A stretch of 60,461 nt of DNA from Bacteriovoracaceae bacterium UBA6200. GTDB taxonomy: Bacteria > Bdellovibrionota > Bacteriovoracia > Bacteriovoracales > Bacteriovoracaceae. Positions 52,178-60,138 of this stretch are shown in pieces. The translations under genes were made by a program, and so were the position numbers. Each line of letters starts with the position of its first letter. Position 1 is the first letter of the stretch. The stretch is taken from NCBI GenBank assembly GCA_002422605.1, contig DISW01000022.1, positions 1 to 60,461 of the forward strand, given 5' to 3'. Below the pieces are notes generated by a model. That model was not told where the DNA came from and ran no database searches. It saw nothing but the letters and a program-made list of their open reading frames with translations.

Positions 52178-53928
52178 TTTTTTTCTACCCAAAGTCTTTT
52201 TGCACGTTGAAGTTTCTCATAAGAAGTAATGAGCTTCTGGTGCATATTAAATCCTTGAAGACTTAAGTCAGATTCCGGAAGGCCATCAAACTTATCGAGT
52301 CCTGCAATTAACTTCTGGGCTCGTTCCACCATCTCTTTGCCGTAAAGGCGTTCTATGGTCGGGTAGTAATCTTTACTGTTCAGATTATCATCCATTTCAA
52401 TTTGAAGGAGAGTGTGAAGACTAAGATAGAGAAGTTTTCTTTCAGGTTTTAAAGGAGCAAAGTGCAGGCACCAGTCAGTGCTGGCCATGGCCATCTCATG
52501 GTGTTTGGCGGCCAAAGCGAGCATCGCCTTAAACTCACCAATTCGAAGGTCTGCCCAGAGAGTCCCGGCATCAGGAATAATTCCAATGGCGTGGGAAACT
52601 GGAAGCATGTCATCGAACCCTATTTCTTCCAGATCTTCATAGAGCTTAATAAGATCGTCAGCGGACAATTCAGAAGCCGTTAAAATTCTTTCTCGAACTG
52701 AAACGCCGCTGTTGTTGTTGGCCCAGATGAGATCTTCCGGTTGGTAAATTTCCGACATACCTGGGACATGTATGCGGCAGCCATAAACATCCAGATGAGT
52801 GAAGTCCATGATATAAACTTCTTTTTCCATCTGATTAAAAATTTTAATTAAAGAATCAAATTCATCCTGAGTTGTCTTTCCACCAAAGTTCCAGTCATTA
52901 AACTCATAGTCTGCCGTTTCTTTGAAGAAGTTCCAATGGATCAGCCCGCTCGAATCAATGAAGTGAGCCTCAATATTAAGATGGTCCTTAACATCATCAA
53001 GTTCAAAACTAGGAGGAGAGAAAACATTCAACTGATAAAGGTTACGGCCCTGTAAAAGCTCAGTGAGTGTTCTTTCCAGAGCAACTTGAAATTTAGGGTG
53101 AGCTCCAAAAGAAGCGAAGGCCGTTCCCTCTTGGGGATTCAGAAGAGTGACACTGATGACCGGATATTTTCCACCGAGTGAAGCATCTTTACAGATGATC
53201 GGATACCCATTCGCTTCTAATTCAGCAATGGCCTCAATTACTTCAGGGTAGCGATTTAAAACTTCCTGAGGAATGACAGGAAGAGCGATCCCTTCTGATA
53301 AAATTCTACTTTTAATAGAACGCTCAAAGATTTCTGAAAGGGCCTGAACCCGGGCTTCGGTTTTGGTATTTCCTGCGGCCATACCATTAGAAACATAAAG
53401 GTTCCCAATAATGTTCATAGGGATGTAATAAGTTTGATTGTCTGAAATTCTCGTATAAGGAAGAGCACAAATTCCACGGGCCGTATTTCCTGAATTGGTG
53501 TCGACCAATTGCTCTGGAAGAATTTCTTTTTCTGAATCGTAAAAATTCCAAAGAGATTCATTCATCATGCCCTCAGGCATCTTCTCTCCTGAGAAGGGAA
53601 ACCATTTCTCCTGTGGATAGTGAACAAATTCAGAATTTGCGATTTGCTCGCCTAAATAGAAATCGGCAAAGAAGTAATTGCAGTTTAGCCGTTCAAAGAA
53701 TTCGCCTAAGGCACTTGCGAGTGCCGCTTCTTTGGTGACTCCTTTACCGTTTGTGAAGAGATAAGGACAGTAGCGGTCGCGCAGGTGAACTGACCATACA
53801 TTGGGAACGGGGTTTAACCAGGAAGCTTCTTCGACGTCAAAGCCCCAATTCAAGAGGAGATTTCGCAGGCGGGAGATGGTATCTTCCAGGGCCGCATCTT
53901 TGCCAAGGATCATGGTTTTCTGAGTCAT
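52174..53928 (-). CDS. ycaO: YcaO-domain protein
   Basis: A 584-residue protein alignable end to end with E. coli YcaO (586 aa in my memory): EEASWLNPVPNVWSVH, GKGVTKEAALASALGEFFER, YIPMNIIGNLYVSNGMAAGN and VALERTLTELLQGR are shared almost verbatim. YcaO proteins use ATP to activate amide backbones. E. coli YcaO takes part in the RimO-dependent beta-methylthiolation of ribosomal protein S12. The ATP-binding Glu pattern (EALAxxGEFFER) is intact. The C-terminus holds the TPR-like region of this subgroup. It is coupled to a GNAT gene. Confidence 0.96.
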   Translation of the reverse strand: MTQKTMILGKDAALEDTISRLRNLLLNWGFDVEEASWLNPVPNVWSVHLRDRYCPYLFTNGKGVTKEAALASALGEFFERLNCNYFFADFYLGEQIANSEFVHYPQEKWFPFSGEKMPEGMMNESLWNFYDSEKEILPEQLVDTNSGNTARGICALPYTRISDNQTYYIPMNIIGNLYVSNGMAAGNTKTEARVQALSEIFERSIKSRILSEGIALPVIPQEVLNRYPEVIEAIAELEANGYPIICKDASLGGKYPVISVTLLNPQEGTAFASFGAHPKFQVALERTLTELLQGRNLYQLNVFSPPSFELDDVKDHLNIEAHFIDSSGLIHWNFFKETADYEFNDWNFGGKTTQDEFDSLIKIFNQMEKEVYIMDFTHLDVYGCRIHVPGMSEIYQPEDLIWANNNSGVSVRERILTASELSADDLIKLYEDLEEIGFDDMLPVSHAIGIIPDAGTLWADLRIGEFKAMLALAAKHHEMAMASTDWCLHFAPLKPERKLLYLSLHTLLQIEMDDNLNSKDYYPTIERLYGKEMVERAQKLIAGLDKFDGLPESDLSLQGFNMHQKLITSYEKLQRAKRLWVEKK

Positions 53929-54034
53929 GTTAGTCCCTTTTAAATTTAATTATACGGCAGACCATATATCTCATATATTGCAGTGGAATTCAATTAAGCT
54001 CCCAAGTATAATACGTTCGAACGGAGGACATTGT

Positions 54035-54373
54035 ATGTCGAAAAGACTTTATGTTGGAAATCTACCTTTTACCTACACTTCCCAAGAGCTTGAATCTCTT
54101 TTCAGTAAAATTGGTGAAGTACTCTCTGCAAAAATAATATTAGATCGTGAAAATGGTAGATCCAAAGGATTTGCTTTTGTCGAAATGGCTTCCGATGAAT
54201 TGGGTGCCCGCGCTATCTCGACTCTTCATGATAAAGAGATTGGGGGAAGGCTTATGAAAGTTACTGCCGCCAACCCAAAGCCAGATAAACCAGCCGGAAC
54301 TGGTCACCGTTTTGGTGGTCAACGGCAAGGCGGATTTTCTCGAGGGGGAAAGGGGCCGTTTTCTAAAGAATAA
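54035..54373 (+). CDS. RRM RNA-binding protein
   Basis: A 112-residue protein with one RNA-recognition motif (residues 2-80): RNP2 is LYVGNL and RNP1 is KGFAFVEM, the two RNA-contact strands. The tail is Gly/Arg-rich (GGQRQGGFSRGGKG). The layout resembles cold-inducible RRM proteins of cyanobacteria and other bacteria. The start at 54035 has GGAGG 9 nt upstream; the open frame continues to 53927 but that part is not coding-like. It is a single gene between ycaO and the oxidase cluster. Confidence 0.92.
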   Translation: MSKRLYVGNLPFTYTSQELESLFSKIGEVLSAKIILDRENGRSKGFAFVEMASDELGARAISTLHDKEIGGRLMKVTAANPKPDKPAGTGHRFGGQRQGGFSRGGKGPFSKE

Positions 54374-54428
54374 ACATTTGGCGCATCTTGTTATCTTTGA
54401 ATAAATTCATATTCTTCATCCCATTGGG

Positions 54429-54458
54429 TTGCGATACATGATTCAAATCATGTACAAT
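54429..54458 (+). promoter_or_regulatory. Oxidase-cluster promoter with FNR-type palindrome in its spacer
   Basis: TTGCGA (54429-54434) and TACAAT (54453-54458) are separated by 18 nt. The spacer holds TACATGATT-CA-AATCATGTA (54435-54454), a palindrome with 9-bp perfect arms. Its core TGAT-N4-ATCA is that of CRP/FNR-family boxes (TTGAT-N4-ATCAA). A regulator sitting there would repress, or twist the promoter like MerR. Start is 47 nt downstream. Confidence 0.6.
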
Positions 54459-54505
54459 GGTAAAAATTTGTCTTCCTTACAGCTATTTTTTTGGAGTGTT
54501 TGTTT

Positions 54506-55132
54506 ATGTCAGATCATGCTCATGGAGCTCATTCTTCAAATCCTTTAATCGGCGGAGTTGATCCACAATTTGGCAAAGCCTCTCCTGGCAAAATCGGTAT
54601 GTGGATTTTCTTGGGAACTGACGGAATGTCATTCTCAGGTTTTCTTATTGCCTATGCCGTCCTTAGAATTAAATTAGAATGGCCTCATCCTGCTGAACAT
54701 TTAGGAATTTTCCTTTCAGGTATTGCGACCTTTCTTCTTATTTGTTCATCTGTATCTATGGTTCTCGCCATTGATGCGTGTAAAGCACGTAACCGTCAGG
54801 CCATGCTTAACTGGCTCCTTGTCACGATTGCTGGAGGAGCGACCTTCCTTTGTATTCAGGCCTATGAGTACACGCATCTTATATCTTTAGGAATTACCCT
54901 TACAAATTTTGAGCATGGGACTAATCTCTTTGCTTCTACATTTTATCTCATCACTGGATTCCACGGACTTCACGTAGCAACTGGTGTTGGTTATTTAATT
55001 TGCGAATACCTTAATGCGAAAAAAGGTAATTACGATAATGGTGATTATAACCGACTTGAGATCCTTGGACTCTTCTGGCACTTTGTAGATCTAGTCTGGA
55101 TTCTGGTATTCACATTTGTATACCTATTATGA
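54506..55132 (+). CDS. Haem-copper oxidase subunit III homologue (first copy)
   Basis: A 208-residue, five-helix membrane protein of the COX3 family. FYLITGFHGLHVATGVGYL and LFWHFVDLVWILVFTFVYLL are the family signature. Start 54506 has GGAG at 54493; an alternative TTG five codons earlier is not preferred. The N-terminus is His-rich (DHAHGAHSS). It is the first gene of the oxidase cluster and overlaps the next by ATGA. A second COX3-like gene follows coxA, so the cluster has two subunit-III copies. Confidence 0.88.
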   Translation: MSDHAHGAHSSNPLIGGVDPQFGKASPGKIGMWIFLGTDGMSFSGFLIAYAVLRIKLEWPHPAEHLGIFLSGIATFLLICSSVSMVLAIDACKARNRQAMLNWLLVTIAGGATFLCIQAYEYTHLISLGITLTNFEHGTNLFASTFYLITGFHGLHVATGVGYLICEYLNAKKGNYDNGDYNRLEILGLFWHFVDLVWILVFTFVYLL

Positions 55133-55368
55133 TCAATAGAATTTCAGTTTTTCTTTTCTCTTTATTCTTTGTTTCAGACCTTCTCGCCTGTCCGTACTGC
55201 GTAGGCAGTACTCAGGATGGGAAGGACTCAAACACGACAGTGGTTCTGGCCATTTTCATTGTCGCGATCTATATTCCGTACTACGTAATTTACAGAATGA
55301 TTAAAAAGCATCGCGCTCTCACGCAGCTGACCGAGGCCCATGACACTACAGGATCTTCCAACTCTTAA
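55129..55368 (+). CDS. Small membrane protein with CPYC motif
   Basis: A 79-residue protein: N-terminal signal or helix (1-20), CPYC at 21-24 (LLACPYCVGS), a second membrane helix (about 38-57) and a short cytoplasmic tail. The CxxC pair at the periplasmic edge is redox-like or copper-binding-like. It lies in the oxidase cluster, coupled (ATGA) to COX3 and overlapping DUF420 by 29 nt, so a role in oxidase assembly, for example CuA or disulfide chemistry, is a fair guess. The family is unknown to me. Confidence 0.75.
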   Translation: MINRISVFLFSLFFVSDLLACPYCVGSTQDGKDSNTTVVLAIFIVAIYIPYYVIYRMIKKHRALTQLTEAHDTTGSSNS

Positions 55369-55759
55369 TGCTTCCTTAAATACCATCGCAGGTTTTCTTC
55401 TCCTCAATGGATACATAGCAATTAAAAAAGGAAAAAAAGAACTTCATAAGAAACTGATGATCAGTGCTCTTGGATTTTCTGCTGCCTTCCTTACGAGTTA
55501 CCTCATTTATCACTACAATGTTCCCTCTAAGAAGTTTCCAGATTTAGGCTGGATCAAAACTCTCTATCTTATCATTCTTGTTCCTCATATTATTCTGGCC
55601 GCTCTCATGGTGCCGATGATTCTAAAGACTTTTTGGCATGCTTTTAGAGGCGAGTGGGATAGACATAAGAAAATTGCGAAGATCACTTTTCCTATCTGGA
55701 TGTATGTTTCGGTGACGGGGGTCTTGGTTTATCTCATGCTCTATCAATGGTTTGCATGA
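55340..55759 (+). CDS. DUF420 / CtaM-like membrane protein
   Basis: A 139-residue protein with four membrane helices of the DUF420 family (LPTLNASLNTIAGFLLLNGY, then LHKKLMISALGFSAAFLTSY). Homologues, such as staphylococcal CtaM, are needed for haem-copper oxidase maturation. The start overlaps the CPYC protein by 29 nt; the ATG has GAGG close upstream. It is coupled to the CtaA-CtaB fusion (ATGA at 55756). The role in oxidase assembly follows from family and place. Confidence 0.85.
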   Translation: MTLQDLPTLNASLNTIAGFLLLNGYIAIKKGKKELHKKLMISALGFSAAFLTSYLIYHYNVPSKKFPDLGWIKTLYLIILVPHIILAALMVPMILKTFWHAFRGEWDRHKKIAKITFPIWMYVSVTGVLVYLMLYQWFA

Positions 55760-57471
55760 ATCCTTTATTCTATTTCCTCTATGCGGGAACAATCATTCTT
55801 TTACTTGTTGGGGCCCAATTACAGGTCCTGAAAACAGCACTGGTTTGTCCTGACTGGCCCTTATGTTTTGGAGAATTCCTTCCTTATAATATGGGACCTG
55901 CCTACTATGAATCCCTTCATCGCTTTTTGGCAGTGATTGTCGGTTTAGGAAGTGTTGCATGGGCAATTACCCGCTATAAAGAATTAAAAGCAAAGTCCTT
56001 ACTCCCTTTGTTTCTCGTTATTCTTCAATCGTTTTTAGGTTGGGCCACATTCAATTATAAACTGCCCACCATCACCACTGTTCTTCATTTAATCTTTTCA
56101 TTGCTCTTTCTCGCATCCTTAGAAAGCACAAGAAGATTAACTTATGATGAGAGCTTAAAAGAAAAATGGAATCCGAAGTTAAAAGATGTTGTAGGATTTT
56201 TTCTCTTTCTTCTCCTGGTTCAGTTCTTCCTAGGTGGGATTCTTCGAAAATCATCTCTTCTCGCTCAATGTGAAAGCACGATGGAGTTCTGGCAGTGCTG
56301 GGAAACTCAGGCGCAAATCCCACTTGCGGGTAGCTTATCTTTACTCCATCGGGTATTGGGACTTGTTACCACTCTGACAGGCTTTTTTGTTTTTAGTTAT
56401 CTGATAAAAAATCTTCCGAAATGGAAGAGTGCTGCAGTTATTGGAAATCTTCTGATGCTAGGCCAGGTCTGGTTAGGACTTCAGATGGGCCGAAGTGCCA
56501 GTCGGGAAATGATTATTTGGCATTTCACCACAGCACTTTTCTCCTTTATGATTCTCCTTTTTTTGATTGTCCGTTTGCGCCGTTATGAGAATCATTTCTT
56601 TGGCAAGGCCGTTCCCACTTATTTAAATGACATCATGGACCTCTTTAAGCCAAAGCTTACCATTCTCGTTGTAGTGACTCTTCTTATTGGTGTTTTTCTC
56701 GCTCCGATGAGAATGAACCTGATTTATCTATTCATCTCTCTTATTGCGATCTGGTTTCAGGCCGCCGGAAGTTTATCGATTAACTGCTATATGGAAAGAG
56801 AAGCAGATAAGCTTATGGAACGGACCAAGAATCGGCCTTTACCGGCCGGAAGACTTAAGCCAGAAGTTGCCCTTTATTGGGGCTGGGGACTTATTTTATT
56901 TGGAACAATCGTTCTGGTTTTTAGTGCGAATCTTCTAACAGCGGTATTAGGTTTATTTTCTGCTCTGTCATATATCTTTTTATATACTCCACTTAAGATG
57001 AAGACTCCTTATGCGTTATACGTAGGGGCAGTTCCAGGTGCGCTGCCAACCCTTATGGGATGGACGACTGTTACTGACTCTGTGCAAGGTCCAGGGATCT
57101 ATCTGTTTGGCATTCTCTTTTTGTGGCAAATTCCTCACTTCATGGCGATCAGTCTTTATCGAAAGAATGAGTATGGAATGGCCAACTTTCTTACATTTGC
57201 ACAAACTCATTCGTTTTCTTTCTTAAGAACGAATATGGTGATCTATAGTTTCATTATGCTGTTATTCGTGACGATTCCTTACTTCTCAGGATGGAGAGGG
57301 GATGCTTATTTGATTGCAGCATTAGTCATTGGCGGTGTCTTAATGCTTTGTGCGTTATTCGGATATAAAGTGAGAAGCGAAGAAGAGGCGAGCCAGTGGT
57401 CCAGAAGTTATTTTTGGTGTACTCTTTTCTATCTTCCTTTGGTTCTAGGAATTCTTCTTGTTCTTCGCTAA
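55756..57471 (+). CDS. Fusion of haem A synthase (CtaA) and haem O synthase (CtaB)
   Basis: A 571-residue membrane protein. The first 275 residues are COX15/CtaA (CPDWPLCFGEF; His in ESLHR, VLHL, LLHR and IWHF). The rest is CtaB, a UbiA-type protohaem IX farnesyltransferase (MEREADKLMERTKNRPLPAG, YTPLKMKTPYALYVGAVPGA, WQIPHFMAISLYRKNEY). Both steps haem B to O to A are thus on one chain, in the oxidase cluster. The start 55756 gives an ATGA overlap with DUF420; the ATG at 55747 is nine bases earlier. A separate CtaA gene exists at 41.8-42.7 kb. Confidence 0.92.
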   Translation: MNPLFYFLYAGTIILLLVGAQLQVLKTALVCPDWPLCFGEFLPYNMGPAYYESLHRFLAVIVGLGSVAWAITRYKELKAKSLLPLFLVILQSFLGWATFNYKLPTITTVLHLIFSLLFLASLESTRRLTYDESLKEKWNPKLKDVVGFFLFLLLVQFFLGGILRKSSLLAQCESTMEFWQCWETQAQIPLAGSLSLLHRVLGLVTTLTGFFVFSYLIKNLPKWKSAAVIGNLLMLGQVWLGLQMGRSASREMIIWHFTTALFSFMILLFLIVRLRRYENHFFGKAVPTYLNDIMDLFKPKLTILVVVTLLIGVFLAPMRMNLIYLFISLIAIWFQAAGSLSINCYMEREADKLMERTKNRPLPAGRLKPEVALYWGWGLILFGTIVLVFSANLLTAVLGLFSALSYIFLYTPLKMKTPYALYVGAVPGALPTLMGWTTVTDSVQGPGIYLFGILFLWQIPHFMAISLYRKNEYGMANFLTFAQTHSFSFLRTNMVIYSFIMLLFVTIPYFSGWRGDAYLIAALVIGGVLMLCALFGYKVRSEEEASQWSRSYFWCTLFYLPLVLGILLVLR

Positions 57472-57513
57472 AAATCTGAGTAGTTTGGGCTAGATGATCT
57501 GCATTTATTAAGT

Positions 57514-57536
57514 TACAATTCAATGACTTAAATCAA
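57514..57536 (+). promoter_or_regulatory. Weak internal promoter and FNR-like half-palindrome before coxB
   Basis: TACAAT (57514-57519) is followed by ATGAC-TTAA-ATCAA (57523-57536), 8 of 10 bases of the TTGAT-N4-ATCAA box. No good -35 is found. The 97-nt gap before coxB is the longest inside the cluster, so an internal start is plausible. Confidence 0.3.
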
Positions 57537-57568
57537 GTTTTATTAATCTTTTTCTCAGGATGTTTGAG

Positions 57569-58402
57569 ATGGACATTTCATTTTCTGAACGTCTGATCGG
57601 TTTGATCGCTGAAGGAAGCAGTTTATTGGTTAAGGCCAGTGAGCAAATGAGCTTCTGGGAGCGCATCAGTCCACCGGAAGACATTTCAACCTCGGGCCAC
57701 TTGATTCATTGGCTCTTTGCTTACACGACCTACGTAAATCTTTTCTGGTTTACCATCCTCTGTTTAGGTCTGTTTGGTTTTTCTTTCTTGTATTCTCAGA
57801 GACGTCACAAGAAGTCTCTCTATACTCACGGGAACGAAAAGAAGCATTTAATGATCACGGCCTTTATCGGCCTGGCAGTATTCGTATCTGTGGATATGGT
57901 GATTACACGAGTTTCAAGCAGAGATATGAAAGAAGTTTTCTGGAACTTTCCTGAGGACAGTGAAGATGTGATTAAAGTTCAGGTTCTTGCTCAGCAGTGG
58001 GCATGGAACTTCCGTCACGCAGGCCGTGATGGAGAGTTCAATACTGCTGATGACGTTGTTGAACTTAATAACCTCGTCGTTCCCGTAGGTAAGAAGGTAA
58101 TGATCCAAATGACATCAAAAGATGTTATTCACTCTTTCTATATTCCAAATATTTATATTAAGGCCGATGCGATTCCAGGTCGCTACGCCAAGCTATGGTT
58201 TGACACAACCAGAACAGGTACTTTTGAAATTGCTTGTGCTGAAATGTGCGGTAACCACCACTACTTGATGAAGGCCTATTTAAAAGTTCTTTCTCAAGAA
58301 AATTATGACCGCTGGACTAACGAATCACAAGAAACTGCAATCGCCACTAACGATACCGAAAATATGGATCTTCGTTGGGGCTGGACGTGGGGGAGTAAAT
58401 AA
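57569..58402 (+). CDS. coxB: Cytochrome c oxidase subunit II
   Basis: A 277-residue protein with two membrane helices (about 45-75 and 95-115) and a periplasmic cupredoxin domain. The CuA site is complete: H188 (DVIHSFYIPN), C223, E225, C227, H231 and M234 in CAEMCGNHHYLM. A DGEFNTADD loop near 155 is an addition typical of some branches. It accepts electrons from cytochrome c. Start 57569 is chosen since AGGA lies 8 nt before it; an ATG at 57560 is close by. It overlaps coxA by one base. No haem c domain is fused. Confidence 0.94.
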   Translation: MDISFSERLIGLIAEGSSLLVKASEQMSFWERISPPEDISTSGHLIHWLFAYTTYVNLFWFTILCLGLFGFSFLYSQRRHKKSLYTHGNEKKHLMITAFIGLAVFVSVDMVITRVSSRDMKEVFWNFPEDSEDVIKVQVLAQQWAWNFRHAGRDGEFNTADDVVELNNLVVPVGKKVMIQMTSKDVIHSFYIPNIYIKADAIPGRYAKLWFDTTRTGTFEIACAEMCGNHHYLMKAYLKVLSQENYDRWTNESQETAIATNDTENMDLRWGWTWGSK

Positions 58403-60138
58403 TGGCCTTCGTAGAACAACATATTCATGATGCACCTAAAACGTTCATCTCGAAATATCTCATCTCTTATGACCATAAAGTAATTGGTAAACAGTTCCTT
58501 TGGTCTGGACTTTTCTGGTTGATGGTAGGCGGTCTCATGGCCCTTATGATCCGTTGGACACTTGCTTACCCGGGTCAACCGTTTCCAGTTATTGGTAATT
58601 TGATTTTCCCAAATTCCGGTGGAGTTGTTCCTCCTGATACCTATGCAATGCTTTTCAGTATGCATGGTACTATCATGATTTTCTTTGCCATCACTGCTAT
58701 TTTGATTGGTGCCTTCGGTAACTTCTGTATCCCTCTCCTTATTGGTGCTAGGGATATGATTTTCCCTACTCTGAACATGCTTTCCTTTTGGTTTAACATC
58801 GCTTCAAGCTTCCTGATGATTTTTTCTTTCTTTCTTCCATTGGGTGCTGCTGCTGGTGGCTGGACTTCATATCCAACTCTTTCAACTAACCTAGGTCAGC
58901 CAGGTGCTGGTCAAACCCTATGGTTGATCTCTCTCTTTCTTTTTGGTGTTTCATCAACGATGGGAGCAGTTAACTATATTACCACTGTGATTACACTTCG
59001 TGCTCCTGGTATGGGTTATTTCAAAATGCCTCTTACTGTTTGGGGACTTTTCCTGACTTCTATCCTGAATGCTATCTTCGTTCCGGTTCTGGGAGCGGGT
59101 CTACTTCTTCTTACTTTTGACCGTGTTTTTGGAACAACATTCTTCCTATCCGGTGCCGCCGCTACTTCTGGTAAAGGTGACCCAATCTTGTTCCAGCACG
59201 TGTTCTGGATTTTCGGACACCCTGAAGTTTACATCTTGATTCTTCCAGCATGGGGTATCGTTTCTGACTTACTTTCTTACTTCTCTCGTAAGCCGGCCTT
59301 TGGTTATAAAATGACTGCCCTTTGTTTAAGTACAATTACTGTGCTTTCTACACTGGTTTATGGTCACCACATGTATACGACTCAGATGTCTCCGCTTCTG
59401 ACTCAATCATTCATGACTCTTACGATGTTGATTTCAATCCCATCAGCTATCTTCTTTGCTAACTGGCTAGGCACTTTATGGAAAGGATCAATTCGTTTTA
59501 CTTCTCCCATGCTTTTTTCTCTTGGAGTCGTATTCGTATTCGGCCTTGGAGGCTTGACTGGTCTTTACCTTGCTTCTAGTTCAATGGATCTTTACCTTCA
59601 CGATACTTATTTTGTTGTAGGTCACTTCCATTACACAATGGCCGCTTCCGTTCTTCTGGGGGGCTTTGCTGGAATTTACTTCTGGATGCCAAAAATGTTT
59701 GGGAGAATGATGGATGAGCGTCTGGCAAAAATCCATTTCTGGACAACGATGATTCCGCTTAACGGTCTCTTTACAGGTATGATGATCATGGGCTACGCCG
59801 GCATGCACCGTCGTCTCTATAATCCATTCATCTATGAGTTCATGCAGAGACTGATCCCGATCAATACTTTTGTTACTCTTTGTGCAATTGCTATGGGTCT
59901 TGCTCAATTTATTTTTCTTTTTAACTTGTTCAAGACGATCTTTGGAAAAAACATTCCAAAGGCTTCAGATAACCCTTGGGAAGTTGGAACTCTTGAATGG
60001 CAAATTCCTTCACCTGCACCTCATTATAACTTCAAGGAAATTCCTGTTGTTAAATGTGGACCTCATGAATTCGGAAACCCGAACCTGAAAGGTGATCGCG
60101 ATTTCCAATATCAAACTGAGGAATTGGCGAAAGCATGA
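58402..60138 (+). CDS. coxA: Cytochrome c oxidase subunit I (aa3/caa3 type)
   Basis: A 578-residue, 12-helix haem-copper oxidase core. It has the haem a His (MLFSMHGTIMIFF), the Tyr-His pair HPEVY, CuB His-His (YGHHMYTTQM) and the haem a3/a His (YFVVGHFHYTM). The D-channel loop with ARDMIFPTLNM is of the A family. It reduces O2 to water and pumps protons in the inner membrane. The last 60 residues are a soluble C-terminal tail. It is coupled to the second COX3 gene (ATGA). Confidence 0.96.
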   Translation: MAFVEQHIHDAPKTFISKYLISYDHKVIGKQFLWSGLFWLMVGGLMALMIRWTLAYPGQPFPVIGNLIFPNSGGVVPPDTYAMLFSMHGTIMIFFAITAILIGAFGNFCIPLLIGARDMIFPTLNMLSFWFNIASSFLMIFSFFLPLGAAAGGWTSYPTLSTNLGQPGAGQTLWLISLFLFGVSSTMGAVNYITTVITLRAPGMGYFKMPLTVWGLFLTSILNAIFVPVLGAGLLLLTFDRVFGTTFFLSGAAATSGKGDPILFQHVFWIFGHPEVYILILPAWGIVSDLLSYFSRKPAFGYKMTALCLSTITVLSTLVYGHHMYTTQMSPLLTQSFMTLTMLISIPSAIFFANWLGTLWKGSIRFTSPMLFSLGVVFVFGLGGLTGLYLASSSMDLYLHDTYFVVGHFHYTMAASVLLGGFAGIYFWMPKMFGRMMDERLAKIHFWTTMIPLNGLFTGMMIMGYAGMHRRLYNPFIYEFMQRLIPINTFVTLCAIAMGLAQFIFLFNLFKTIFGKNIPKASDNPWEVGTLEWQIPSPAPHYNFKEIPVVKCGPHEFGNPNLKGDRDFQYQTEELAKA

